The translations under genes were made by a program, and so were the position numbers. Shown here in pieces: positions 11,001 to 21,954 of a DNA stretch of 64,000 nucleotides. The notes under the pieces were generated by a model. It made no database searches and was not told the DNA's origin. It was given only the letters and a program-made list of their open reading frames with translations. Source of the DNA: Alviniconcha marisindica (Eukaryota > Mollusca > Gastropoda > Provannidae); NCBI GenBank assembly GCA_018857735.1, contig JABMCL010003269.1, positions 52,767-116,766 on the forward strand, in the 5' to 3' direction. Each line of letters opens with the position of its first letter. Within the stretch, counting starts at the first letter, position 1.

Positions 11001-13811
11001 AAGTGTGAGGGCATCAGAAGCGTTCTGCCTGTGAGCGCAAGCCAAGAAAAGGCAATGAATTTAAGCGCTAGCACCCACTACATTGGTCAGCAACAGGTTG
11101 GTGAGTACCACAGAAGGTTAAAAATAATGCTTAATGATGATCATTAGCAGAAGCAGCATCCAACTTCCAAGCACTACCTTCTTCTTCATCATCAGAGGGG
11201 TAAGTTCTAGGGGTGGTAGGAACAGATCTAGATGCACATGCAGAAGGTGCAGGGCTGGGAATGATGGAGGCGGGTCTCGTACAAGTGCTTATGTCGCCAC
11301 CTCTCTCCAGGGTGCAGTGATCGCCCGTATAGGCTGAAATACAGAATGTGCACAAAGCACGGCATTACTCGGTGTACTGGCACCATTTGTCATCCATACG
11401 CAACACTGATGCATGGTGATGGTGTGGAGTTTAGTTTACCCTTCAGGCTTGCCTTCAAGAGTTCAACTTTCACTTTTCCAAGTGCCAGAAGCACGCACTG
11501 ACTGCTGCCAGTGCCAGAATGTGCCATCACAATGGCTGCAAACTGCTCAAAATGGAGCCCATTTCTTGTATTGTCATTATTTAGTCAACAGACAAGGAAC
11601 ACACACACACACACACACATACAAAATCAATGTACAAGTACAAAGTGAATAAATAATGATTATGTTCTAGTTTGTTCATTTGGGCGAAAATACTTAAAAT
11701 AAATAGCTTTCTGTTCCCCTTCCTCTCCCAAACTTAGACTTTCATCATGTACGACATGTGTAGTGTTGTATTCTTATTTGTTTTAAATTAAACTAAAGTA
11801 TGTAACATGAACTAAAGTCCCATGAATGATGAAAAGGGACAAACACTGAAAGAAAAACAACAAAAAAGATTTAAGCACAAAACAAAGTACCGCTAAAGTA
11901 AAAACCAAAACAAAAACAAATAGTTCTATTACTTCTAACCCACTATCATAGTTTGTACACCTCAAAATAAAACTCAACACATTGAATAAAAACTGTTTAT
12001 ACCTGGTCTAGGGGTAAGACCATCATCATGATCATGTTCAACTTATGACAGAATGGAGAAAAAATATTTATTTATAACATATATCATACAATATGCATAC
12101 TACATTATTACTATACATTAACCTGTTAACTGTAACTTGATTTAATGGATGTATTATATTCATACTGTATTCATGAAGCAAAAGTTTGCCAAATTAAGAA
12201 CCAACTCTATTCGCCAAATACTCCCAATATGTTTGTGAACAAACGTTCGCACAATTAAGAACGGGCTTTACACATTGTTTCCCTTACCCTCAGGGTTGAT
12301 TGGGTACTTAAAACCAATTATCTAATATCTATCTCCATAATCCATTGCAGTTAATCTAATGATTTACGCCCTGGTTGTTATAGCAAAACATGTATTCCAT
12401 ATGACTTTTTTGTTTAGTTTTTTTGGTCAGTCTCACTCGTCACTGAGTCTGTAAATAAAAGATGATAACTACATAATTATTTTGATTAAAAATATAACAG
12501 TAATACTGCAAGAGTTTAAGTGTAATGCATTCCAGTATTTTCTATTAATTTTTTTTGCAAACTGGCAGAACTGTGGTGTTAAACTGTCATTTGACTTTAG
12601 TTTGACTTTGAGCTCAGCATGTAAATCACTAAAGGGTATTTTCACATCTACATAATTCATAAAATAATTCTAACAGGTATCTGTTAATTGTGTTTTTGTT
12701 GTGTTCAACAGTTTGTAAATTTGGGAAGCTTGTGTGTCAGAGCTCCCCTTTAGAGCGTGAGTACTTTAGCATGCATGAGATTGAGAGCACTGAATTTGGA
12801 ACTGGAGATATCATACACATAAACACTGTAGTCACTGATTCATAATGACACTGTATAGTGTATCATTGTATGTGACCTCCCTATTTGGTCAGCAATGTCT
12901 TGCAGTTGCACTACTTGTCTGCACTGGATTGTCTTGGTTAAAATTGGTGGTCATCATGAAGGTTAAAAACTGGTGGTTGTCATCACCTGCTGGATAGATT
13001 TCTAGGGGGTATTTTCACGCCTTACTCAGTTACTGTGGATTTTATGCACAGAGTTAAAGTCTAAAGAGTGAATACAGTAATCCCAGTTGATTGTAATTGT
13101 GTAACACTTTGATGGTAATTACGCCATATTTTGTATATTCTAATAAATCAATAACTTATGATACATAGATTATTAATAATTAATATTATCATGTGATCTA
13201 ATCCAGATTCAAAACATTTTGTGTGAATTGTACTGGGGTGGGGGGTGGGGGGGAGTATTGAAACTGAAGGTGTGTGTACTAGACACATGTTTTAGTTAAT
13301 TACTAAAAGTATGCGAGTATGTGTTTGTGTGTGTGTGTGAAAGTATGCGAGTATGTGTTTGTGTGTGTGTGTGTGTGGTGTTTGTGTGTGTACCACTATC
13401 TGCACAGCCGCAGGTAACAGTCTTGTTATAATCACAAAATTGTCACATTTGTGTCTTTAAATTTAATCATGACAAGCGCAAAACTACTACTACTAGTACT
13501 AGACTAGTACAGAAGTATAACAGTGTTAACACTTTAACAGTAGAATCTTATACTACTGTCTACAACTAGTACAAGAACAACACTTCAGGCTTTAGAAAGA
13601 TTAATAAATGGCAAAATCAAATGGAATGGGTGTGATAGATCAAATATTTTTTTCTCCATTAGTTACCATTCAGATCTAAACTTGTAACCACATGCACTAA
13701 TATATATGGGTGGCATATAACCACTTCCTTCTTTGTATTCTTCTAGTTTGGTCAGTGATTAGCATATTTACCGTCTTCAGAAACGGACTCGAGCACCTGA
13801 CGAGCCGCCAT
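4853..13811 (-). CDS. ECT2: ECT2-like Rho guanine-nucleotide exchange factor, N-terminal exons (partial gene)
   Basis: Three minus-strand exons join in frame: 13811-13772, 5763-5690 and 5035-4853, giving 99 residues before the gene leaves the window on the left. ECT2 is the RhoA exchange factor that drives cytokinesis; its N-terminus carries BRCT-type modules (BRCT0, 1 and 2) that bind centralspindlin, followed by DH and PH domains. Only the BRCT0 region is visible. The recognisable parts are LRIVLVGK in exon 2, aligning with the RVILVQE strand of vertebrate ECT2, and FVLADFEG and RLIGPPVILGC in exon 3, aligning with its FVVTDF and RVIGPPVVLNC segments. TOPBP1 has a related module but fits less well. 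Exon 3 ends in CAG at the donor. The rest of the BRCT, DH and PH exons are not in the window. Intron 1 is about 8 kb. Exons 2 and 3 are well supported; exon 1 is inferred from phase, a start codon and promoter motifs. Confidence 0.75.
5205..5510 (+). repeat. AATAAT/GCGCT dispersed repeat with internal CA run, copy 1
   Basis: It starts TAATAATAATGG, continues with GGGCCTACCCTGCAG and AAAGCGCTGA, then a CA microsatellite (5377-5400), then TCTTGAGTTTGCTTTTGAA. This layout is repeated at 27070-27480 and 30080-30680. Similar elements are widespread in mollusc genomes, from general knowledge. Confidence 0.55.
5690..5763 (-). CDS. ECT2: ECT2 coding exon 2 (start of BRCT0)
   Basis: This 74-nt exon enters with two bases of a split codon and ends in phase 0 at CAG followed by a GTAACA donor. 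The acceptor is TTTGCTGCAG. It encodes DRDLRIVLVGK followed by DCYSNEELLSAAQ, the first strand and helix of the BRCT0 fold. The acceptor side runs directly into a 37-bp tandem array whose units resemble this same junction. Confidence 0.75.
5766..6556 (-). repeat. 37-bp minisatellite derived from the ECT2 exon 2 acceptor, about 21 units
   Basis: On the gene strand each unit carries TCTGCAGATGGTCAAGATTG, matching the real junction TGCTGCAG|ATGATCGAGATTTG at 19 of the first 21 positions when the best unit is used. The array ends at the real acceptor, which looks like its last unit. Units nearest the exon are most diverged; distal ones are nearly identical. Confidence 0.9.
6557..13771. other. ECT2 intron 1 remainder
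   Basis: AT-rich, with poly-C and poly-A runs (7637-7651, 8826-8850, 8670-8684), a CG/GT run at 9670-9706, CA at 11601-11620 and GT at 13325-13395. Palindromes TTATTCATATATGAATAA (about 10099) and TGGTCCGGCGGACCA (about 10119) are present. No convincing exon was found. The frame at 9178-9405 (minus) is in a less AT-rich segment but resembles nothing. Confidence 0.5.
10540..10870 (+). repeat. Dispersed repeat, copy B
   Basis: This is the partner of the repeat at 4470-4760. Both end near a TTTAAG motif after a TTGCATTTTT or TGCACTTTTT stretch. It lies in ECT2 intron 1. Confidence 0.5.
13772..13811 (-). CDS. ECT2: ECT2 proposed first coding exon
   Basis: The ATG at 13811-13809 opens 13 codons (MAARQVLESVSED) plus one base, then a GTAAAT donor. 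The leftover G joins the AT that begins exon 2 to make an Asp codon, so the phase matches exactly. The start context is CCACAATGG. The sequence itself is too short to identify by similarity. Support comes from phase, splice signal and the cell-cycle promoter motifs immediately upstream. Additional small exons in the 8-kb intron cannot be excluded. Confidence 0.55.
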
Positions 13812-13825
13812 TGTGGCCTTGTAAC

Positions 13826-13915
13826 TTCAAATTTGGCGGTAGCTGTTTGATACAACTGTTACGGTTGGTTCAATCAAACTTCCGGTTGTAAATTACACCC
13901 AATCAAATTGATTGG
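13826..13915 (-). promoter_or_regulatory. Candidate G2/M-type promoter of ECT2 (CHR, E2F/CDE, CCAAT)
   Basis: Read on the minus strand, CCGCCAAA (13839-13832; TTTGGCGG on the plus strand, an E2F-like site) is followed directly by TTTGAA (13831-13826), the CHR consensus bound by DREAM and MuvB. The proposed ATG lies 14 nt further on. Upstream, CCAAT (13899-13903, plus) and ATTGG (13911-13915, plus) face each other in an imperfect palindrome, giving NF-Y boxes in both orientations. CCAAT plus CDE/CHR near the start site is the known layout of G2/M genes, and ECT2 is one of these in vertebrates. A CHR this close to the ATG implies a very short leader or a start site upstream of it. Confidence 0.5.
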
Positions 13916-13980
13916 TGTAAGAGAGGCCTGGTCGTCTGCTTCATCAACGCTTGAAATTTTACAGTGTCTTGTTTATAAAA

Positions 13981-14079
13981 ATGGAATGGAATGCCGCATT
14001 AAAGCGTGTCAGCGAAGCACATGACACTTGCTGCTTGATGCATTTCAGTTCATCTTCTGTTTGCATCTTGTATTAGAGG
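13981..14079 (+). other. Possible divergent short transcript opposite ECT2
   Basis: About 170 bp from the ECT2 start, on the opposite strand, an ATG opens a 32-codon frame (MEWNAALKRVSEAHD...) ending in TAG, closely followed by AG and a donor-like GTAAGC at about 14080. It could be the first exon of a divergent, probably noncoding transcript from a bidirectional promoter. I see no family similarity and no downstream exon. Confidence 0.2.
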
Positions 14080-14428
14080 TAAGCTACTCCGAAGCCACGA
14101 GCAAAAACTGGTTCGCGCTGTTCGTGGATGTTGGCAAATGTCACCCAAAGCAGACGACGCAGAATTTCGAAGAACGAATGTTGTACACGCCAAGCATTTC
14201 TGCATCAGTCCGCGCGGGTATGTTTAGACTTTATATTCTTGGACATGGCGCATGTTATCACGAGGAGGACAATGCACAGTAAAAGTGTCCCGGGAGTTTC
14301 CGACCGCCTCCTTGGGTATTACCAACACCGCTCTTGCTGTTGTGGTCTCAGACACTGAGAGTGAGACGGATCAAATTTGTTTTGTTCTTTCTTTCTTTCT
14401 TTAGACCATCTCTCTTTATTTCTTTATA

Positions 14429-14472
<44 letters not shown>

Positions 14473-14878
14473 GGAAGAGGGAGAGTACGCGCGCGCACAC
14501 ACACATACACACACACACACACACACGCATGTCTTTTCTTAAAATACAAGTAGGTCAGTATGTCGCTGCTTCGGAGGAGTGTGGGTGCCCAGCACGTAGC
14601 ACACTACTGTTCAGAAAGTTCTTGCGTTTTTCTGTAATTTTCTTTCTACCGTTAAAAAAACAAAACAAAAAAACGAAAAAAACACAAGTTTTGCTGGTTA
14701 TGCAGAGCTACTGACCAATATGACAGTAGATCCGGATGTAATGGAAGAAGAAAAAGTCCTCAAATAATACTGTTCTTTTGAATACTCTGGCTCACGGCGA
14801 CGCCAAGACATCACTTCTTCAGCCTGCATTCAGTGCTTTCGTGTCAAATCGGCGAACAGTAACAGTACATTCTCCTTC

Positions 14879-14913
<35 letters not shown>

Positions 14914-15240
14914 CTCTCTTCATTTTACAATTACCATCTTTGTCATCATTACTATATGGTCTGTGACGTTACTGTTGTTTCATGTGTAGCCTAATCTGTA
15001 GATTAGCAGGGATAGATTGTAAGAATAGGCAACTGCCTAAAATCTTAATCTTTGTGTAATAATACAGTTCTGAGTCTCACTCTCCATCTCTGCTTGTCTC
15101 CATCTCCCCCCCCCCCCCCCCCCCCCCAGGCTCTTTTCTCCTGCAGTGCAGGCCTACAGTAGCAACAGAGTAAACAGTATGAAGACTGTGAATGTGATCA
15201 CTCAGCAAAAGTTTTTTCTTTTCTTGTTTTCTTCTATGAA

Positions 15241-15285
<45 letters not shown>

Positions 15286-15599
15286 TTAAGTGTAGCTGTA
15301 AAAAAAACAGATTACATTAAACTGAATAAGGAGGCGGACTTATGTCACAGGAGCAGTTCACTGAACAATCAAAAGTTATAGTGCTTCAAAGATAACACAT
15401 GAATAGCAGTTGATTGTTAATGCTACAGGAGCACTCTTGGCCTCATTCTTTTTCAAAGTACAATTACAATAATGGTATGATACAGATTACTGAACCACTG
15501 AAGGTTAAACATAAAAGACCATTATGGATAATGTGGGGGGGGGGGGGGGGGGTGGTCTGATATGGAGAGGATGTTATAAGTTTTAAAACTGAACTTTGT

Positions 15600-15906
15600 C
15601 ATACACATAAACAAAATCCAAACACATGAAAGGTTTAAAAGAATGCTATTTATTAGGACAAAAACACAATCTGCAAATTTTCATGGTAATCTCTTTATTA
15701 AGCTACAAAACCACACTTTAACAACAGTTAAACAGTGAAAAACAATGAAAAATGAGATGAAAAGCTTGGTCACTTATGTGTTTTTGGTTGAGCTGTGTTA
15801 TTTTCCTATCCAGTGCTCACCAAGATCTGGCTGCTCAGCACTGGACAAAAAAACAAACATAGCTCAATCAGTATAGCTCAGCCAAAAACAGATAAGTGAT
15901 TTAGCT
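15600..15906. mobile_element. Foldback element, left arm and loop (interrupted by the retrotransposon)
   Basis: The segment 15610-15795 is the reverse complement, with mismatches, of 15881-15906 joined to 21731-21890. Removing the retrotransposon and one target-site copy restores a hairpin of about 450 bp with arms near 180 bp. The loop has a nested inverted repeat (TCCAGTGCT and AGCACTGGA). No coding capacity is seen, so this is a MITE or foldback-type nonautonomous element. Confidence 0.7.
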
Positions 15907-16427
15907 GGACGACTTAAAAGTCAAACTGAGCCGAACTGTGGGTGCAGATGAACAAACAATGAATTTTGTTATGCAAGACTGTTTGCTCATCACAAGAATA
16001 CTTGATTTTTTTAATCATTTGTTTTATTTGCACCGACACGGTGGTAGTTTTGAATTATGCTTTATTTGTATATTTGTGTGGGTTTTGAGACAGTTCTGTT
16101 TGTTTTGAAATTCAAGACGCCCGTATTTTGAGTTTACGGTTGAGTACTAGTGACAGTGCCTAACATGTTCTGTGGAATGTTGGCTGTTTTGACTGGAGCG
16201 TGCAGCACGCAGTTGTTCAAACCGTTGGTCCGCACGACTTGTTATTTTCAAGGTGTATTTACTACTCTGGCACCTATCTGCGTAGTTGTTGTTTGTATAT
16301 ATATATACATGTGTGTGAAGATCATCTTACCTTATTACAGTGTAATTGCCCAGTTTAAATTAATTCTTTTTTCCCCATTCCTTGCTGCTGTTGTTGCTGT
16401 GCCTGTATCGAGCACGCTCTTACAGGG

Positions 16428-16463
<36 letters not shown>

Positions 16464-17047
16464 CGTGCAGTTTGGCTGCAGTAAAACGCTCATCAATGCA
16501 AACACAACAACAAGGAGTAGTCACACACACGGCCGCGTGTGCGCGTCGCGCACACACGCACCCACACACACACACCTCAATACCCCTTCTCTGTCTCGTT
16601 TGCAGACTGTCACCGCAGCATTATGAAAATGAGCATGTAGATCGATTGTGTTGACATGAGTTTTGAACGACTGAAATGTGTGTATCCTGCACAGGTATAT
16701 ACTTATTATAAACCAGTAGTTTTGATCAACATCGTACACCTTACACGTTAATTTATTATGTCAATCAAAACTATGGAGTCGTATTATCAAATTTGTAACT
16801 CTAGTCAGTGGGCTGTTATTTCATTTTTGTGTATTTATTTTTCACGTAAGAACATGGTGTACATCTACCGTCGATATGCTTATAAGTAAAGATGTGTGCT
16901 GCAGTGCAAGATAAAATCATGTGTATTCAAACATGTTTGATACGTCTGCCTGTGTAGACCTTATATTCCTTTTTGTGACCCAGGTAGATTTGGAGGGAGA
17001 GGGAAGGAGAACTACTCTGTCTTTTCTTCTTCTTTATTTGAAAGTTT

Positions 17048-17143
<96 letters not shown>

Positions 17144-17621
17144 CACTTTTTTCTTTCTTTTTTTCTTTAAGTTCATATCTTCTGATCTGCACTCGACAGT
17201 CGAATGATATCTTTTTGCACTGCTTGATCAGCGATTTCACCAGAAAATCACTCTTTTCCTTTTCTTCTACAGCTTAGTATACTGTAACTTTTTTTGTGTG
17301 TGGAATTTTTGTGTACCTGTTTATGCCTGTTAGTTGGTTGTATTGTTTGTCCGTTTGCCTGTTTTTTGGTTGTACTATATTGGCCATGGACTTTGAATTT
17401 ATTATGTTTGTACGTGCATATTCAGCGCTGGGTTCAGCGTGTTGTGATCTGTGCGTATGTACGTCATGTGCCTATACTGGCGTAGGTTTTGAACTGTTTG
17501 TATGGACATTTGTGGCGGATTTTTGTGAGCTATGTTCGCACGTGAAAGTGGTTCCTTCCATGATGCTTCTGCTTTGTTGGATAGTGTCTCCTGGCTGTAG
17601 TGGGATTAGATCACGCATACT

Positions 17622-19118
17622 ATGACCAATACAGTTAAGGTTGTCTCAATGAATTGCCAAGGCCTAGCTGACCCGCGCAAGAGGAGAGATGTTTTTCACT
17701 ATTTAAGAGATAAGTCATATTCCATATACCTACTGCAGGATACCCACTTTGATCCAAAACTAGATAACTGTATTCGGGCTGAGTGGGGTTATAAATGTTA
17801 TTTTGCCTCGTATAATTCAAGTTCGAGGGGTGTCGCAATATTATTTAATAATAATTTCGAATTTTCTGTAAACAAGGTTTATAAAGATATTGCTGGAAAT
17901 TATATATTTGTCACTGTCAGAATAATGGATAAAGATTTTGTGATCGTCAGTTTGTATGGCCCAAACCGTGATAATCCGGAGTTTTATGCCGAGCTTGAGG
18001 AACGGATCAGCGAAGTTGGCTTTGAAAATCTTATTATTGGAGGAGACTGGAATTTAGTCTTGGATTTCACACTAGATTATTATAACTATAAACACTTTAA
18101 TAATGCTAAAGCACAAGAACAAGTCGAAAATTTAATGATAAACCTCGACCTGTTAGATATTTGGAGAGAAATTCATCCTGAAATGAGACGGTATACGTGG
18201 CACAGAAACACACCCCTTCAACAGAGTAGATTGGACTTTTTCCTAATTTCAGATTTGCTGTCCACTTACGTGACAGAAGCAGACATTAAGCCCGGTTACC
18301 GGACAGATCATTCCATGATCACATTGACTTTGACTTTAGGGAAATTAGAAACCAGAAATAAGCTATTGTGGAAATTTAATAATTCCCTATTAAAAGATAA
18401 GCTGTTTGCAAACGAAATAAATGATGTTATAAGAACCGTGATTGAAGAATATGCAGCTCTACCCTATTCTCGTGAACAACTTCCTTTCATCCCAAAATGT
18501 GACATTCAATTTGTAATTTCCGATCAGCTATTTTTAGACGTACTACTTATGAAAATTAGGTCAAAGACAATCTCGTATGCTACAATGAAAAAATGTGTGG
18601 ATCAGGAAAAGGAAAGGGATTTGCAGAACAATATTCAGAGCTTAGAAACTAAAATTAAATTGACAGAAGACGAGAAAGGGAAACTAGAATCGTATAAACA
18701 GGAGCTAATTGCACTTAGAGAGAAAAAGATGGAGGGAGTTCTGCTTCGATCGAGAGCAAGATGGGTTGCCGAAGGCGAAAAAATAACAAAATATTTTTGT
18801 GCACTTGAAAAACGTAATTACGTTAGTAAACAAATGATTAGGCTTACTTTAAACAATGGTGAGGAAATATATGAAACTAAGGACATTATAAAGGAAGTCA
18901 AAATGTTTTATGAAAGATTATACTCTGACAGACAGTTAGAAGATTGTGAAATATTAGACTTGGTTGAGGATATACCAACATTGACAGTGCAAGAAAAGAC
19001 CTCACTCGAAGGGGAAATTACTTTAGATGAAGCAAGCGTTGCACTCAAGAACATGAAAAACAATAAAAGCCCAGGCTCTGATGGTTTTACTGTTGAATTC
19101 TTTAAGTTTTTTTGGTGA
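17622..19118 (+). pseudogene. Retrotransposon ORF2, endonuclease part, ending at an internal stop
   Basis: This 498-codon frame carries the endonuclease domain: SMNCQG with Asn11, LQDTHF (Asp40 where Glu is commoner), GGDWN at 140-144, RLDFFLIS at 203-210 and TDHSMI at 228-233. A linker with predicted coiled coil (about 320-370) follows, then the start of the RT domain (NKSPGSDGFTVEFFK). It stops at TGA 19116-19118, where the family expects a coding residue. A CGA to TGA change would explain this. The frame stays open beyond the stop for another 40 codons. Confidence 0.85.
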
Positions 19119-21406
19119 CAGCTGGGTGCATTCGTTGTTAAATCATTAAATAATAGGTTTAGAAAAGGTGAATTATCATCAACACAGAAAGAAGGAATAA
19201 TAATATGCATACCAAAAGGGGACAAATCAAAAGACCTAATAAAAACTGGAGGCCAATTTCACTCCTTAATGTTGTTTACAAAATAGGATCCACTTGTATT
19301 GCCAATCGCTTAAAACGTGTCCTGCCTTCTTTGATCAATGAAGACCAAACTGGGTTTATGGCCAACAGATATATAGGAGATAATATTCGACTGATATACG
19401 ATTTAATTAGTTATTTGAACAAAGAAAATATGCCTGGGCTACTCTTGTGCTTAGACTTTGAAAAAGCCTTCGATTCAGTGGATTGGAGATTTATGTTTAA
19501 AGTTTTACATGCGTTTGGATTTGGGCCCGATATTAGCCAGTGGATATTCACATTTTATAGAGATATAAAGTCATCTGTCGCGGTTAATGGACAATTATCA
19601 GAATGGTTTTCAATTCAGAGGGGATGTAGACAGGGGGACCCAATATCACCATATCTATTTATTTTATGCGTAGAAATACTTGCTACTATGATTAGGCAAA
19701 ATAAGAATATTAAAGGTATTTTAATAGGAGAAACTGAGTACAAAATTTCGCAGTATGCTGATGATACTGAAATTATGTTAGAAGGTGACAAGAACTCATT
19801 TGAGGAAACAGTTAAGATTATTAATACATTTGGAAACAAGTCGGGTCTCTTCTTGAACGCGGGGAAGACTAGTGCTATATGGCTTGGTAATAAAAGAAAT
19901 TCACCCATTAAATATATGCCAAATTTGCATATGGATTGGAACCCACCTAAATTTAAAATACTTGGTATTTGGTTTACTAATAATTTAAAAGAGTGTGAGC
20001 TACTCAACTTTCGCGAGAAATTTTTAGAAATAAAAGCATTGTACAAAGTATGGTTAAAAAGACAAATAACACCACTCGGTAGAGTAGCTGTTCTGAAGTC
20101 GCTTATTTTGTCTAAAATTATCCACCTATGGATTTTATTGCCAAATCCACCAGACAGTCTGGTGGACGCGTTGCAGAAGACCGTGTTTCAGTTCGTATGG
20201 AATAGAAAACAAGACAGGATAAGTAGGAAAGTAACCGTCAAAACTATTGCAAAGGGAGGACTTGGCATACCAAATATTAGACATTATATTAATGCACTGA
20301 AGCTAAGTTGGATACGAAAACTAAAAACAAGTGATCACAAGTGGAAAGGTATAATTACATCAACTTACCCGAAAGTGTTACTGCTTGAACAATTGGGATC
20401 AAGCCTCCCTACTCAGGAACATAATTTTAATACGTTTTGGATTCATGTATTTAAAGCATATAGAGAGTTTGGTAAACAAATACAGGTAGAGAACTCAGAA
20501 GAACTAGTCGCAGATCCTATTTTCTGCAACGATAACATTCTGGTTGGAAATAAAACTTTTTTTAATAAAAAGTGGATAGACAAAGGTGTATGTTTTATCA
20601 AAAACATTCTGAATGAAAATGGTACGTTTATGTTATTTAAAAGGTTTAAAGAAATATACAGAATTAATACGGATTACATTACATATATTGGATGTGTACA
20701 AGCTATTAAAAGCTACATATGTAAAACGGGACTAACAGTTGAGAGTAATAGTTCAACCGATTTGACAAAGACGCTTAAGATTATTTACAGTCAACAAAAA
20801 GGTTCACGCCTGTATTATGAAATGCTTACACAGGGTAAAGATAAACCTAAGTGCTGTGAAAACTGGGAAGCAAGATTGAATACAGACATTGACTGGAGCA
20901 GAACCTTTAAGAAAATGCAAAACATCCAAGAGATAAAACTAAAATGGTTCCAGATAAGACTTGTACATAGAATATTAGCTACCAATATTGTTTTAATGCA
21001 CATGGGTATTGAAAATGACATTAACTGTTCTTTTTGTAGACGGGAAAGAGACTCTATCAATCACATTTTTTGGAGATGTGTGTACATAAAGTCTTTTGGG
21101 GAACAGTTCCAGACTACACTTAATACCGGGAGCTCAAATGCGAGGACAATAGCGCTTAACGAAAATTTTGTACTTTTTGGTCATGACAGCCAAATTAAAT
21201 CAGACAGCACCTTTGATTTGATAATTTTGCATGCAAAGTTCTATATTTATACTTGTAAGATCAACAAGAACATACCTCAGCTGCACCTGTTCAAACACTA
21301 TTTAAAAAATACATTTGATGTAGATAAATATAATGTGATATTAACGATGTCATATGACAAGATAGCAACCGAATGGTTGTATTACAAAAAGCTGATACAA
21401 ATTTAG
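19119..21406 (+). pseudogene. Retrotransposon ORF2, reverse transcriptase part, frameshifted
   Basis: After the internal stop, the original frame continues to an A-run at about 19240-19245. There one base appears missing, and the downstream frame supplies NWRPISLLN. Counting from 19205, the RT motifs are LDFEKAFDSVDW (83-94), GCRQGDPISPYLF (140-152) and the YADD catalytic site (184-187). A zinc knuckle C608-x2-C611-x8-H620-x4-C625 lies near the C-terminus. The remaining 700 codons are intact, so the copy is probably young but not autonomous. Confidence 0.85.
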
Positions 21407-21730
21407 ACGAGGTTGTTAATGATGTTAATAATCTTGTAAATTGTATTTATTGCCATGGTCCTTTTTTTTCTTTCTTTTTTCTTTCTTTTCTTTTTCTGTG
21501 TGTGTGTGTGTGTGTGCATTTTATTTCTTTTTTCTTTTCTTTTTCTTCGTACTTTGCCTTAGGTATATGAATGGAGAGAGAGAGAGAGAGAGGGAGAGAG
21601 AGGGAGGGAGGGAGGGAGAGAGAGAGAGAAACTGTATTGTAATGGATGGATGCATGTTAATGAATAAAAGCCCCAAAGGGGGGGGGGGGGCGGGGGGGGG
21701 GAAGGGAAAAAAAAGATAAGTGATTTAGCT

Positions 21731-21888
21731 TTTCATGTCATTTTTCATTGTTTTTCACCATTTTACTGTTGTCTAAGTGTCATTTTATAGCTTGATAAAG
21801 GGGATTACCCCCAAAAAATTTGCAGATTGTGTTTTTGTCCAAATAAATAGCGTTGTTTTTGTCCTAATAATAGCGTTGTTTTTAACCC

Positions 21889-21890
<2 letters not shown>
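21731..21890. mobile_element. Foldback element, right arm
   Basis: This is the inverted counterpart of 15610-15760: shared blocks include TTTTTCATTGTTTTTCAC and TTTGCAGATTGTGTTTTTGTC in the complementary orientation. A 23-bp piece ending in ATAGCGTTG is duplicated at about 21830-21875. A CT microsatellite follows at 21893-21944. Confidence 0.65.

Positions 21891-21954
<64 letters not shown>

Larger units (their letters stand above)
13812..15599. other. Upstream flank of ECT2 with microsatellites
   Basis: Besides the promoter motifs, the stretch holds CT runs (14433-14473, 14880-14920), a CA run (14490-14527), poly-C (15107-15127), a TA run (15243-15282) and poly-G (15535-15552). No supported gene. 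Confidence 0.5.
15890..21730 (+). mobile_element. L1/Tx1-like non-LTR retrotransposon, near full length, with target-site duplication
   Basis: The element runs from about 15907 to 21713 and is bounded by identical 17-bp copies of AGATAAGTGATTTAGCT at 15890-15906 and 21714-21730. The first base of the right copy cannot be told from the A-tail. It contains a roughly 1.7-kb leader without a recognisable ORF1, a broken ORF2 (17622-21406), a 3' UTR with T-rich, GT, GA and G-rich runs, an AATAAA at 21663 and a short A-tail. ORF2 has an apurinic-type endonuclease, a reverse transcriptase and a C-terminal CCHC-like knuckle, the order found in L1 and Tx1 clades. Lack of ORF1 is odd: it may be lost, or this lineage may carry only ORF2. 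Confidence 0.85.

Noticed and set aside
16150..17625. Candidate ORF1 of the retrotransposon
   Set aside because: The frames in the leader are hydrophobic or microsatellite-driven and lack a coiled coil, RRM or zinc knuckle.
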